A DNA stretch of 61,421 bases from Actinokineospora auranticolor (GTDB taxonomy: Bacteria > Actinomycetota > Actinomycetes > Mycobacteriales > Pseudonocardiaceae), in assembly GCF_002934265.1 (NCBI RefSeq), contig NZ_PTIX01000036.1, forward strand, positions 1 to 61,421, given 5' to 3'. The notes beneath the pieces are model-generated. The model was given only the letters and a program-made list of their open reading frames with translations, ran no database searches and had not been told where the DNA came from. Below, one piece after another: positions 27,201 through 34,290 of the stretch. Position 1 is the stretch's first letter, and each line of letters opens with the position of its first letter. Made by a program: the position numbers and the translations under genes.

Positions 27201-27246
27201 ACTTCGCGAACTCGTCACCCTGTCGTCGGAGGCTGTCGGTGAGTGA
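24241..27246 (+). CDS. SNF2-family DEAD/DEAH helicase
   Basis: A 1001-residue SNF2-type ATPase. The N-terminal ~500 residues include a bacterial SNF2-associated region. The ATPase core has motif I in CLADDMGLGKTIQLL (Lys about 559), motif II in VLDEAQNIKNS (about 653), and the C-terminal RecA domain with LSLKAGGTGLTLTAANHV and the DRWWNPAVEDQATDRAYRIG block (about 898-940). It should translocate on DNA or remodel nucleoprotein. GTG at 24241 is 22 bases after the previous stop. Its 3' end overlaps the SWIM-protein gene by eight bases, and that gene overlaps a DUF2293 gene by four. M. tuberculosis HelZ is, from memory, a relative in a comparable neighbourhood. Confidence 0.9.
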   Translation: MLALHCLVTVAGDVALWAEDSGLPARRQGRATKAVSDHPFALPSRALAELVHGVVDEYLVLLPSHPSAPVASPELVRDPLARAATPRGAVKLSTWRVPAVRMSAAAFARGAVPERGDVRVGTSVRYLSAVSAFAEDLVGRGQVLPTVVSEEDGPAARWRPALSGADSARYARLREAMPPALRAVQVDGMDGRRADEVLRPMLDAFVDGATRSRLAGTRLGPKRPADGEPVALLAALTGDPLLDLAPERAARLAAELDEWRAGGAHDGPIRACFRLRAPASDDTDWVLEFLLQAADDPSVLVPAEQVWQRTRDALLHRWVARPQELLLAELGRAARILPDLDECLRTRRPVELRVDADGAHRFLTAAATLDQAGFGVLLPAWSRTSSAVGLRLTTTSRGAAGTVTRTTPLARNQLVDYRWDLALGDATLTERELRDLAAAKVPLVRVRGQWVQVDQRRLSAAMAFLERSRSGQMSVGDVLDLAGMADDESLPVPVVGIGGFGWLADLLSGDVEATLEPAETPEGLHAELRPYQRRGLAWLAFLDRLGLGACLADDMGLGKTIQLLALEVLTRADAVVPPTLIVCPMSLVGNWQREAEKFAPGLRVYVHHGANRLTGEKFSNAIADVDLVVTTYAVATRDAEKFADLGWHRIVLDEAQNIKNSASRQSQVLRALPARHRVALTGTPVENRLAELWSIMDFANPGLLGPLTRFRARFAVPVERHGDEDAAARLRRITGPFVLRRVKTDPSIIDDLPDKLEMKQFCNLTTEQATLYRAVVDDMLAKIEEAEGVQRKGLVLATMTKLKQVCNHPAHFLGDGSRVADRSGKLARLEETLEEVLAEGDRALCFTQFAEFGGMLVPHLAARFDTEVAFLHGGTPKRQRDAMVERFQSGTGPSIFLLSLKAGGTGLTLTAANHVIHLDRWWNPAVEDQATDRAYRIGQRRDVQVRKFVCIGTLEERIDAMIEDKKALSRLVIGSGENWLTELSTAELRELVTLSSEAVGE

Positions 27247-28054
27247 CGAGTGGTGGCGGGACGATACGCCCTCCGGTCCCATCCCGGTGGAGGGTGGCGT
27301 ACGCGCGCGTAGCCAGCGTGGCGACATCGCGCGCACGTGGTGGTCGCGGCGCTTCATCGAGGCGTTGGAGTTGTTGGGGCTCGGAGGACGTCTCGAACGC
27401 GGTAAGCGCTATGCGCGGGCCGGACAGGTCATGAGCATGTCGTTGTCCACCAGCATCGTTGTGGCGCAAGTGCAGGGTTCGCGGCCGGAGCCCTACCGGG
27501 TGCGCATCAGCGTCAAGGCGTTCACCTCCGACCAGTGGTTCGAGGTCGAGAAAGCGCTTGCGGGACAGGCGTTGTTCCTCGCTAAGCTGCTCGCCGGTGA
27601 GATGCCGCAGGACATCGAGCGGGTCTTCGGCGAGGTCGGGCTGCGGTTGTTCCCGGACAGCTTCCAGGAGCTGTCCATGGATTGCTCCTGCCCGGACTGG
27701 GAGGTGCCGTGCAAGCATCTCGCCGCGACCTGCTACCTCTTGGCCGAATCCTTCGACTCCGACCCCTTCGAGATCCTGGCCTGGCGTGGACGTAGTAGGC
27801 AGGAGTTGCTCGACAACCTCCGCGGGCTCCGTGAGGACCATGCGGAACCCACCGACAACGCGGAACCTCTTGGCGACCTACTCGACTCGTTCTGGGGTGC
27901 GCAGGTAACCCTGCCGACCTCAATGCCGGTAAGAGGACGACCCGACGCCATCTTGGACCGACTACCACCGCTAAGGCTGACCGTGGCGGGACGCCCGGTC
28001 GTCGACTGGCTGCGACCGGCCTACCAGACCATGGCCAACGAGGAGGACACATGA
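27239..28054 (+). CDS. SWIM zinc-finger protein
   Basis: A 271-residue protein with a SWIM-type zinc finger, CSCPDWEVPCKHLAA (C-x-C ... C-x-H, about residues 143-157), followed by a helical region. N-terminal features include DIARTWWSRRFIEALELLG and a basic stretch GGRLERGKRYARAGQV. SWIM domains bind nucleic acid or partner proteins and are often paired with SNF2 helicases in bacteria. The GTG start overlaps the helicase gene by eight bases, indicating coupled synthesis and probably a shared complex. The stop overlaps the DUF2293 gene in an ATGA arrangement. Confidence 0.88.
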   Translation: MSDEWWRDDTPSGPIPVEGGVRARSQRGDIARTWWSRRFIEALELLGLGGRLERGKRYARAGQVMSMSLSTSIVVAQVQGSRPEPYRVRISVKAFTSDQWFEVEKALAGQALFLAKLLAGEMPQDIERVFGEVGLRLFPDSFQELSMDCSCPDWEVPCKHLAATCYLLAESFDSDPFEILAWRGRSRQELLDNLRGLREDHAEPTDNAEPLGDLLDSFWGAQVTLPTSMPVRGRPDAILDRLPPLRLTVAGRPVVDWLRPAYQTMANEEDT

Positions 28055-29097
28055 GCGGAAAGCTGGACCGGCGGGTGGCCGAAGTGGCCGAGGAGTTGCT
28101 GCGGCGCAAGAAGGTCGTCGCCCCGCTGGACGTGCTTTCCGGACTCGGGTGGATCAGCGGGCGCACCGTGCAGGCGTGGGAGCTCGGCCGGACACCGCAC
28201 CTCGACACCCAGGCGGCCGTGCCGCCACCACGGCTGCTGGAGGCGCTGGGCAGCCTGCACAAGTGGGCGGCCGACCGCGGCCTGACCAGGTCCGAAGTGG
28301 ACCACGTCGCCGCGACCAGGGACCGCAGGCGGCTGCTGTTCAGCTCGGCGGGCGACCAGGACGCCGAGGCCTCGTTCCGCACGCAGTGGACCGACCCCGA
28401 CCTGTCCCCCGCCCGGCTCGCCAAGGTCGCCGAGCGCCAGGCCAAGGCGCCGGACCTCGTGGTGATCCACCCCGACAAGGCGTGGCACTGCGCGCAGTGC
28501 CGGGACACCGGCGAGTTCCACTTCCTGGAGCACGAGGTGCCGCTGTGCCTCGACTGCGCCGACATGGGTCACCTGGTGTACCTGCCGTCCGGCGACGCCG
28601 CGCTGACCCGCCGCGCGCGGAAGGCGAGCGGGCTCGCCGCGGTGGTGGTGAAGTGGAGCAAGTCGCGCAAGCGCTTCGACCGCCGGGGCATCCTCGTCGA
28701 ACGCGCCGCGCTGGAGGCGGCGGAGGAGCAGTGCCTGGCCGACGAGGAGGTGCGGGAGCGGCGCAAGGTCCGCGACCGCGAGCGCCGGGCCGCGCAGGAC
28801 GTGGAGTTCCAGGCCACGTTCGCCGTACGCATCGGTGAGCTGTTCCCCGGCCTGGAGACAGCCCGCGCACAGGCCATCGCCGAGCACGCGGGAACACGTA
28901 GTAGCGGCCGGGTGGGACGGTCGGCGGCCGGTCAGGCGTTGGACGAACACGCGGTCACCCTTGCCGTGGTCGCCGCTATCCGGCACGAGGAGACCGACTA
29001 CGACGCCATGCTCATGGCGGGCGTACCACGCGCCACCGCCCGTGAACGCATCCGCGACGACATCGACCGCGTATTGGCGTTGTGGCGTCAACCGTGA
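28051..29097 (+). CDS. DUF2293-domain protein with Cys pairs
   Basis: A 348-residue protein. Near the middle are two likely zinc-binding knuckles (HCAQCRDTGEF and LCLDCADMGH, about residues 148-180). A basic/acidic helical stretch follows (EEVRERRKVRDRERRAAQD), and the DUF2293-like C-terminal domain contains LFPGLETARAQAIAEHAG and SSGRVGRSAAG. The ATG overlaps the SWIM gene stop and follows a GAGGAGG site. Its position as the third coupled gene suggests a nucleic-acid-related role with the SNF2 and SWIM proteins; that is inference, since DUF2293 has no established function that I know. Confidence 0.8.
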   Translation: MSGKLDRRVAEVAEELLRRKKVVAPLDVLSGLGWISGRTVQAWELGRTPHLDTQAAVPPPRLLEALGSLHKWAADRGLTRSEVDHVAATRDRRRLLFSSAGDQDAEASFRTQWTDPDLSPARLAKVAERQAKAPDLVVIHPDKAWHCAQCRDTGEFHFLEHEVPLCLDCADMGHLVYLPSGDAALTRRARKASGLAAVVVKWSKSRKRFDRRGILVERAALEAAEEQCLADEEVRERRKVRDRERRAAQDVEFQATFAVRIGELFPGLETARAQAIAEHAGTRSSGRVGRSAAGQALDEHAVTLAVVAAIRHEETDYDAMLMAGVPRATARERIRDDIDRVLALWRQP

Positions 29098-29118
29098 AGC
29101 GCGGCGATCCCGTAGCTC

Positions 29119-30048
29119 TTACTTGACCTCGGCCACCGGAGCCGACCACGTGTCGCAGGCGATGGTGTTACCCGCCTCCAGACCGCGCTTGGCCCACATA
29201 CCGCGGTTGTGGGCTGTGCCATGGGTGTCGGTGTCGTCGCTGCCGTCGTAGCCCGCCACGGAGTCGTCGGCGAACTTGCTCGAGATGGAGCCGTGGTCCT
29301 TGATCGCGGCCAAGAAGACACCCGCGAAGCAGTTGGCTTGCAACTCCGTGCGCCGCGACAGCTCCAACGACTCGTCCTTGGGCGCCGAGTTCTCCAAGAG
29401 GCGCTCCGCGTACAAGATGTCGCTAAGGTACTGGACGTGGTGGCCGTACTCGTGCGCGAGCACGGCCATGTGGAGCTCCGGGTAGTCGGAGACCGCGTCG
29501 ATGAGGCGCACGCGGGGCATGTAGATCGTGCGGTCCTCCGAGCAGTAGAAAGCGGTCGCCTCCTCCTCGCTCGGCCCCTCGCCGCAGTCGCTCTTCGGGG
29601 AGTCCTGGGTGTCGAGCTTGGGCGGCACGAAGGCGTTGCCCGCCTGCAGCACCACGGGCCGCCACGCGCGGTTGAGGCAGTCGATGGCGGCGAGGTAGTA
29701 CGACTCCAGGTCCTTGCGGTCGGTGTCGAACTCGGGCAGCTCACAGTCCGTGGTGGGGAGTTTGCTCCCCGGCTTCAGCAGGCTGTTGGCCGCGAGGTCG
29801 ACCAGCGACTTCGCCGACTGGCCGCGATCGATCTCGCCCACCGCGAGCGGTGTGCCGGTGACCGGGCGGGGCATGCCCGCTGCCATGCGGCCGACCAGGA
29901 CCACCCAGAAGATCCCCACCACGAGCATCGCCAGCACCAGGATCAGCACCACCGACCTGCGGAAACGGGACTCCGGGCGCGGGCCGACGATGGCCACGGG
30001 CACCGACGGCATCGGGCCGTAGTACGGCCCGCGCCCGAATTCGTCCAT
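29119..30048 (-). CDS. Membrane-anchored neutral zinc metallopeptidase (YpfJ-like)
   Basis: A 309-residue protein with one N-terminal transmembrane helix (about residues 32-53, VVLILVLAMLVVGIFWVVLV) after a short Pro/Gly-rich cytoplasmic tail, then an extracytoplasmic domain. The zinc motif is LAHEYGHHVQYLSD (about residues 198-211), with a downstream glutamate candidate in RRTELQANCFAGVF. This matches the putative neutral zinc metallopeptidase family typified by E. coli YpfJ. Four other cysteines (DCEL, DCLN, DCGE, FYCSED) could form disulphides outside the cell. The start follows GAGGTGGGG. The gene is convergent with the DUF2293 operon. Confidence 0.88.
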   Translation of the reverse strand: MDEFGRGPYYGPMPSVPVAIVGPRPESRFRRSVVLILVLAMLVVGIFWVVLVGRMAAGMPRPVTGTPLAVGEIDRGQSAKSLVDLAANSLLKPGSKLPTTDCELPEFDTDRKDLESYYLAAIDCLNRAWRPVVLQAGNAFVPPKLDTQDSPKSDCGEGPSEEEATAFYCSEDRTIYMPRVRLIDAVSDYPELHMAVLAHEYGHHVQYLSDILYAERLLENSAPKDESLELSRRTELQANCFAGVFLAAIKDHGSISSKFADDSVAGYDGSDDTDTHGTAHNRGMWAKRGLEAGNTIACDTWSAPVAEVK

Positions 30049-30123
30049 TCCCCACCTCGGAAGTCCCCCAGTGGCGCGCCAACAGACCCCCGACGTCCGC
30101 GCCCGTACCCCATCATAGGCGGT

Positions 30124-31047
30124 TCAGGGCACGACAAGCGCGACTCTTCCGCGGCCGTGCCCCGTCTCCACCTCCCGATGTGCCTCTGCCGCGTCGACCA
30201 GCGGGTGGACCGAACGGACGTGGGTGCGCAGCAGACCCCTCGACCACAGGTCGACCAACCCGACCAGCCTCGCGGCCGAGCGGACGCCGGTGACCCGCAG
30301 GATGCCCAACTCGGCCGCGCGGTCCCACACCGTGGTGGTGCCGATCCGGGCTCGGTCGACCCCCAGGTCGATCGAGGCCAGCACCGCGTCGATACCCGCC
30401 GCGTCCAGCACGACGTCCACCCCGCGCGGGGCCACCGCGCGGACCCGCTCGACCAGCCCGTCGCCGTACTCGACCGCGATGGCGCCGAGTCCGCGCAGGT
30501 AGTCGTGGTTGGCCTGCGACGCTGTCGCGATCACGGTGGCGCCCCGCAGCCGGGCGAGCTGGATGGCCATCGTGCCCACCGCACCGGCCCCCGCGTGCAC
30601 GAGGAAGGTCTCCCCCGCCCGCACCTGGAGCGCCTCCACCGCCATCGTGGCGGTCTGCGCACCCGCGGTGAACGACCCCGCCGCCTCCCACCGCATGGCC
30701 GAAGGCTTGGCGACGATGTCCCCCGCGGGCACCAAGCGGTACTCGGCGTAGCTGCCGAACAACGCGAAGCCCAACACCTCGTCACCGACCGCCCACTCGG
30801 CGTCGCCGGGCCCGACCGCGTCGACCACGCCCGCGAACTCGTTGCCGAGGACCTGGGGCAACCGCGCCTGCTGTGCCGGAGGCCCCACCCCCCGACGAAC
30901 CGCGACGTCGAAGGGCTGCACCCCCGCCGCCTTGATCCGCACGCGGACTTCGCCCGGTCCGGGTTCGGGGACGGGCAGGGTGATCGGTCGCAGGACGTCC
31001 GGGTCGCCGAAACCGGTGACTGCCACGGCGGTCATGTGCTGGGTCAT
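30124..31047 (-). CDS. NADP-dependent quinone oxidoreductase-type dehydrogenase
   Basis: A 307-residue MDR-superfamily protein of the zinc-free quinone oxidoreductase type. The GroES-like N-terminal domain is seen in TGFGDPDVLRPITLPVPEPG and GNEFAGVVDAVG, and the nucleotide-binding motif in HAGAGAVGTMAIQLARLRGA (about residues 145-164). The catalytic zinc cysteine and histidine are absent, as expected for this branch. The start is uncertain: ATG at 31047 was chosen, with GTG at 31053 and ATG at 31035 as alternatives, and none has a good ribosome-binding site. It is 33 bases after the NmrA-like gene on the same strand. Confidence 0.85.
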   Translation of the reverse strand: MTQHMTAVAVTGFGDPDVLRPITLPVPEPGPGEVRVRIKAAGVQPFDVAVRRGVGPPAQQARLPQVLGNEFAGVVDAVGPGDAEWAVGDEVLGFALFGSYAEYRLVPAGDIVAKPSAMRWEAAGSFTAGAQTATMAVEALQVRAGETFLVHAGAGAVGTMAIQLARLRGATVIATASQANHDYLRGLGAIAVEYGDGLVERVRAVAPRGVDVVLDAAGIDAVLASIDLGVDRARIGTTTVWDRAAELGILRVTGVRSAARLVGLVDLWSRGLLRTHVRSVHPLVDAAEAHREVETGHGRGRVALVVP

Positions 31048-31080
31048 GCGCACAGCGTGGGACCTTGACCTTGGTGGAAG

Positions 31081-31800
31081 TCAACTGTGTTGGGCGTCAC
31101 CAGACAGGTAGTCCGTGAACTCGACAGTGCCGTCCGCGTGCTCCGGCGTGGTGTGGTCACCACGGCGGTAAGCGGCGAAAGTGGCGCCGGGTAGGCGTAC
31201 CGGCACTTTTAGCGCCTTCCGGCCCTTCGCCGCCAAATACTGCGCTGCGAGGTCACGAGCAGGCCAGACAGTGGGGCCACCCAGGTCTGCTACCCGGCCA
31301 CGAGCCGGGCCGATGGCCAGGTCGGCCAAGCGGGCGGCGACGATGCCGGTGTCGACGGGCTGGAAGTCGCATGCCGGGTAGAACAGCAGGGCCCGCTGCT
31401 TCGCGAACAGCTTGGCGATGAGGTCGTGGAACTGGGTGGCCCGCAGGATCGAGTACGGCAGGCCGCTGTCCTCGACCAGCAGCTCGGTGGCGAGCTTGGT
31501 GCGGTAGTACGGCAGCGGCACGCGGTCGACGCCGACGATCGAGATGTAGACCAGGTGGGGGCTACCTGCTTGGCGCATGGCGGCGATCAGGTTCTCGGTG
31601 GCGGGGATGTCCTTACGGCCGAGAGTGGTCGCGCAGTGCACTACGGCGGTCACGCCGGACAGGGCCTCTTCGAGGCCTTCGCCGGTGAGCAAGTCACCGC
31701 GCACACCGGCGCCACTGCGGCTGAGGACCCTGGCGTCGGGCAGGGCGCGCACTACGTCGCGGCCGAGCGTGCCGGTGCCTCCGGTGACGAGGACGGTCAT
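31081..31800 (-). CDS. NmrA-like NAD(P)-binding protein
   Basis: A 239-residue atypical short-chain dehydrogenase. The nucleotide-binding motif is VLVTGGTGTLGRDVVRAL at residues 3-20. YISIVGVDRVPLPYYRTKLATE lies near residue 92, with a YxxxK-like YYRTK, and the ATQFHDL segment follows. Proteins of this NmrA/atypical SDR group may be enzymes or NAD(P)-state sensors. The start at 31800 follows GGGAGG. It lies 22 bases after a ferritin-like gene and 33 bases before a quinone-oxidoreductase gene, forming a reverse-strand redox operon. Confidence 0.85.
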   Translation of the reverse strand: MTVLVTGGTGTLGRDVVRALPDARVLSRSGAGVRGDLLTGEGLEEALSGVTAVVHCATTLGRKDIPATENLIAAMRQAGSPHLVYISIVGVDRVPLPYYRTKLATELLVEDSGLPYSILRATQFHDLIAKLFAKQRALLFYPACDFQPVDTGIVAARLADLAIGPARGRVADLGGPTVWPARDLAAQYLAAKGRKALKVPVRLPGATFAAYRRGDHTTPEHADGTVEFTDYLSGDAQHS

Positions 31801-31822
31801 GGGAGCCTCCCTGGGGTTGCGG

Positions 31823-32521
31823 TCACCCCACTGACTGCACAGCCCTGCCTTTCGTGACAGCCGGCAGGTCGGACGCCACTGTGAACTCGGTCATGGCCTC
31901 CCGCAGGAAAGCCGACCTGGACACCCCGAGCACCCGCATCGCCGAACCGTGGTCGAGCAGCACGACGAGTGTCGCGCCGAAGAACAGCAGCCGCCACCCA
32001 GCGCGTGCGACCCACGGTAGGCCGCCCAGCGACCGTAGGCGGTCGCGGTGGAAGGGGACGTGCCTGCGTTCGTCGGCCAAGATGCGGCGGGCTACCTCCG
32101 TAGTGAGCTTGTCGGTCGTTCCGTCTCGTAGTGCGCGGTAGAAGACGAGTGCGACCACCTCGGCGATGGTCAGGACCATCAACTGCAGGCGCAGCCCGAG
32201 GGCGCGGCGAAGCCACACGAAGGCCGCGTCGGTCCAGTGGGAGGCGATGGTGGGGGTGTCGGCGGCCTTGAGAAGGTTGGCGAGCATGCGCGCGTGGTTC
32301 TGCTCCTCGGCGATGAAGAGCTTCACCGTGGCGCCGTAGTCGCCGTCGCCCGCTTTGGCGATGAGGTTGGTGCCGTCACCGTCCTCGCCCACCTGGAAGC
32401 GTTGGATACTTCGGATCACCGCGGGGTGCAGGCAAACCTCTTGCGACCAATCCGGTTCGGGTCGAGCCGCTCGGTGCGCGACCTCCTCGGTGAAGTGCCG
32501 CAGCCATTCCCTGTCGTTCAT
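31823..32521 (-). CDS. Ferritin-like di-iron domain protein
   Basis: A 232-residue helical protein with two E-x-x-H type metal motifs: EEQNHARMLANLL (about residue 71) and DERRHVPFHRDRL (about residue 148). A hydrophobic helix lies between (LMVLTIAEVVALVFYRAL), and another (WRLLFFGATLVVLL) occurs near residue 180. The spacing fits a ferritin-like four-helix bundle, possibly membrane-associated. The substrate is unknown; members may be oxidases, hydroxylases or iron-handling proteins. ATG at 32521 was preferred over GTG at 32530. It is the first gene of the run that continues into the NmrA-like gene. Confidence 0.78.
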   Translation of the reverse strand: MNDREWLRHFTEEVAHRAARPEPDWSQEVCLHPAVIRSIQRFQVGEDGDGTNLIAKAGDGDYGATVKLFIAEEQNHARMLANLLKAADTPTIASHWTDAAFVWLRRALGLRLQLMVLTIAEVVALVFYRALRDGTTDKLTTEVARRILADERRHVPFHRDRLRSLGGLPWVARAGWRLLFFGATLVVLLDHGSAMRVLGVSRSAFLREAMTEFTVASDLPAVTKGRAVQSVG

Positions 32522-32614
32522 AGTGTCCACAGTGCACGGAAAGCCGGTTGATTACTACGGGCTTCACGCTTCCCTCACCACATCCGCCAGACCTTCACGC
32601 CGCCTGCGGCCACA

Positions 32615-32962
32615 TCACACAAGTGCGCGTAGCGCGGCAGCGAGTTTGTCCCGCACCTCTACCTGTGCGTCTATCCGACGGTTGAGCACCTCCAGGCGGT
32701 TGCGCGCGACCTGGATACCGGCCTCGGATGGCTCTACCGCGCGCATGTCGCCGTCCAGGCATGGGCCGAATGCTTGTATGTCGTCGAGAGTGAGGCCAGC
32801 CGCGAGGAGGTAGCGGATATTGCGCACACGGGCCACTACGGCGTCGTCGTAGTCGCGGTAGCCGTTGTGCAGCCTCTCGGAGGCAATCAGCCCTAGGTGC
32901 TCGTAGTGCCGCACAGCACGTGGTGTGGTCCCTGTGGCCTGGGCGAGCTCGCCGATGCGCAT
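32615..32962 (-). CDS. MerR-family transcriptional regulator
   Basis: A 115-residue regulator with a MerR helix-turn-helix at residues 1-70 (MRIGELAQATGTTPRAVRHY, then HLGLIASERLHNGYRDYDD) and a short dimerisation helix after it. There is no effector domain beyond the coiled coil and only one later cysteine, so it is not an obvious metal or thiol sensor. The start follows AAGAGG. It begins 10 bases after the SDR gene stop, so the two form an operon, and the dehydrogenase is its most likely target. Confidence 0.85.
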   Translation of the reverse strand: MRIGELAQATGTTPRAVRHYEHLGLIASERLHNGYRDYDDAVVARVRNIRYLLAAGLTLDDIQAFGPCLDGDMRAVEPSEAGIQVARNRLEVLNRRIDAQVEVRDKLAAALRALV

Positions 32963-32972
32963 GAACCTCTTA

Positions 32973-33698
32973 CTACGCAACAACGGCACCACCGTCCACC
33001 GGCAACACCACACCCGTGACGAAAGACGCCTCGGGCGAGGCCAACCGCGTGATCGCCCACGCCACCTCCTCCGGCGCGGCCACCCGCCCGAGCGGTGTGT
33101 GCGCAATCTGCCACGCCCGAACCTCACGCCGCTGTTCCTGGGTCAACCCCTGGTGATCGGCGATCGGCGTCTCCACCGCCCCCGGCGCCACCGCGACGAC
33201 CCGGATCCCCCGGGGCGCGAACTCCACCGTCCAACTGCGGGTGATCGAGTCCAGCGCGGCCTTGGTGGCGGAGTACACGGAGTTCCCCGGCCACCCGCGT
33301 TGACCGATCGCGGTGCTCACGTTCACGACCACACCCCCTTCGGGCAGGTGCGGCAACGCGGCCTGGGTCAGCTTGATCGGCGCGACGAGATTGGTCTCCA
33401 GCTGCGCCGCGACATCCTCGGCGGCCACCGACTCCAACGCCCCCGATGCCACGATCCCCGCGTTGTTGACCACGACGTCAACCCGCCCGAACCACTCGAC
33501 AACGGTGTCCACAACCCGCCGCGCGTCCACCGTGATGTCGGCGGGCAACGCCCGGATCCGCCCACCGGCGATCTCCCCCAATGGCCCCGGACGCCGCCCG
33601 ACAGCGACCACGTCCGCCCCGAGCTCCGCGAACGCGAGCGCGGTGGCCCGACCGATCCCGGTACCAGCCCCGGTGATAACCACAACCTTGTCCGTCAC
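32973..33698 (-). CDS. Short-chain dehydrogenase/reductase
   Basis: A 241-residue classical SDR. The cofactor motif is TGAGTGIGRATALAF (about residues 9-23), with VVNNAGIVASG at about 80, a catalytic Ser in VNVSTAIG and YSATKAAL for the Tyr/Lys pair (about 146-153). GRR after the second strand (VVAVGRRPG) suggests NADP. The GTG start at 33698 follows GGATGGGGGT; a longer frame from 33752 overlaps the upstream gene. It is flanked 10 bases on either side by a hypothetical gene and a MerR regulator in the same orientation. The substrate is unknown. Confidence 0.88.
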   Translation of the reverse strand: MTDKVVVITGAGTGIGRATALAFAELGADVVAVGRRPGPLGEIAGGRIRALPADITVDARRVVDTVVEWFGRVDVVVNNAGIVASGALESVAAEDVAAQLETNLVAPIKLTQAALPHLPEGGVVVNVSTAIGQRGWPGNSVYSATKAALDSITRSWTVEFAPRGIRVVAVAPGAVETPIADHQGLTQEQRREVRAWQIAHTPLGRVAAPEEVAWAITRLASPEASFVTGVVLPVDGGAVVA

Positions 33699-33708
33699 AC
33701 CCCCATCC

Positions 33709-34218
33709 TCAAACGTTGACGCCAGGGACAAGGTCAACCACCTTGACGGCAAACCACCGCTCCACTTTGGGATCCCCCAACCCGGACTCGGTCAACCACC
33801 CCGCCGCCCGCCGCGCGTCCCCCTCGTCCGCGATCAACCCCCACCCACCGGGCCGCACCCCGGTCGCCGCGGCCACATCACCGACCAAGCCGCCGACGCA
33901 CCCCCACGTGTGCCAAATCCCACCGTCGAACCCCACCGGCTCGAAGCCCAGGAAATGCCAGTCAGGCAACGTCTCCACCCGCAACAGCCCTCGCGCCGCG
34001 GGCCAGTGCCAACTCCTCATGTCGACCAACAACTCGGGTACGTCCTCAACGGCGAACCCCACCCCCAGCACCCGCTCCCCCGCCCGCGCGGCCGCCACGG
34101 GATCCGAGAACCAGACGTCGGACTCGTCAGCAGGCGCGAAGTCCGCCAAACACTTGGACACCGACACGGCCTGCCCGTGCGCGGTCGCGAGGTATCCCGC
34201 CAACAAGAAAGCGCCCAT
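33709..34218 (-). CDS. Hypothetical protein, 169 residues
   Basis: I do not recognise the family. The product is soluble, with no signal peptide or membrane segment, and rich in Trp, Gly and acidic residues (for example DMRSWHWPAARGLLRVE and GGIWHTWGCVGGLVGD). It looks like a single compact domain. The ATG at 34218 follows GGGGGAC. It is the first gene of a tightly packed run with the SDR and MerR genes (10-base gaps), so its expression probably tracks theirs. It could be an enzyme accessory or a substrate-binding domain, but nothing in the sequence decides this. Confidence 0.6.
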   Translation of the reverse strand: MGAFLLAGYLATAHGQAVSVSKCLADFAPADESDVWFSDPVAAARAGERVLGVGFAVEDVPELLVDMRSWHWPAARGLLRVETLPDWHFLGFEPVGFDGGIWHTWGCVGGLVGDVAAATGVRPGGWGLIADEGDARRAAGWLTESGLGDPKVERWFAVKVVDLVPGVNV

Positions 34219-34262
34219 GTCCCCCAGTGTGCCTGGGGAACATGGGCGCTTCGACGGGGTTA

Positions 34263-34282
34263 CCCGGTCACCGCGGACCGGG
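34263..34282. terminator. Hairpin after nrdJ
   Basis: CCCGGTC (34263-34269) pairs with GACCGGG (34276-34282) around a 6-base loop, 8 bases beyond the nrdJ stop codon on the reverse strand. Confidence 0.5.
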
Positions 34283-34290
34283 CGAGCCGA

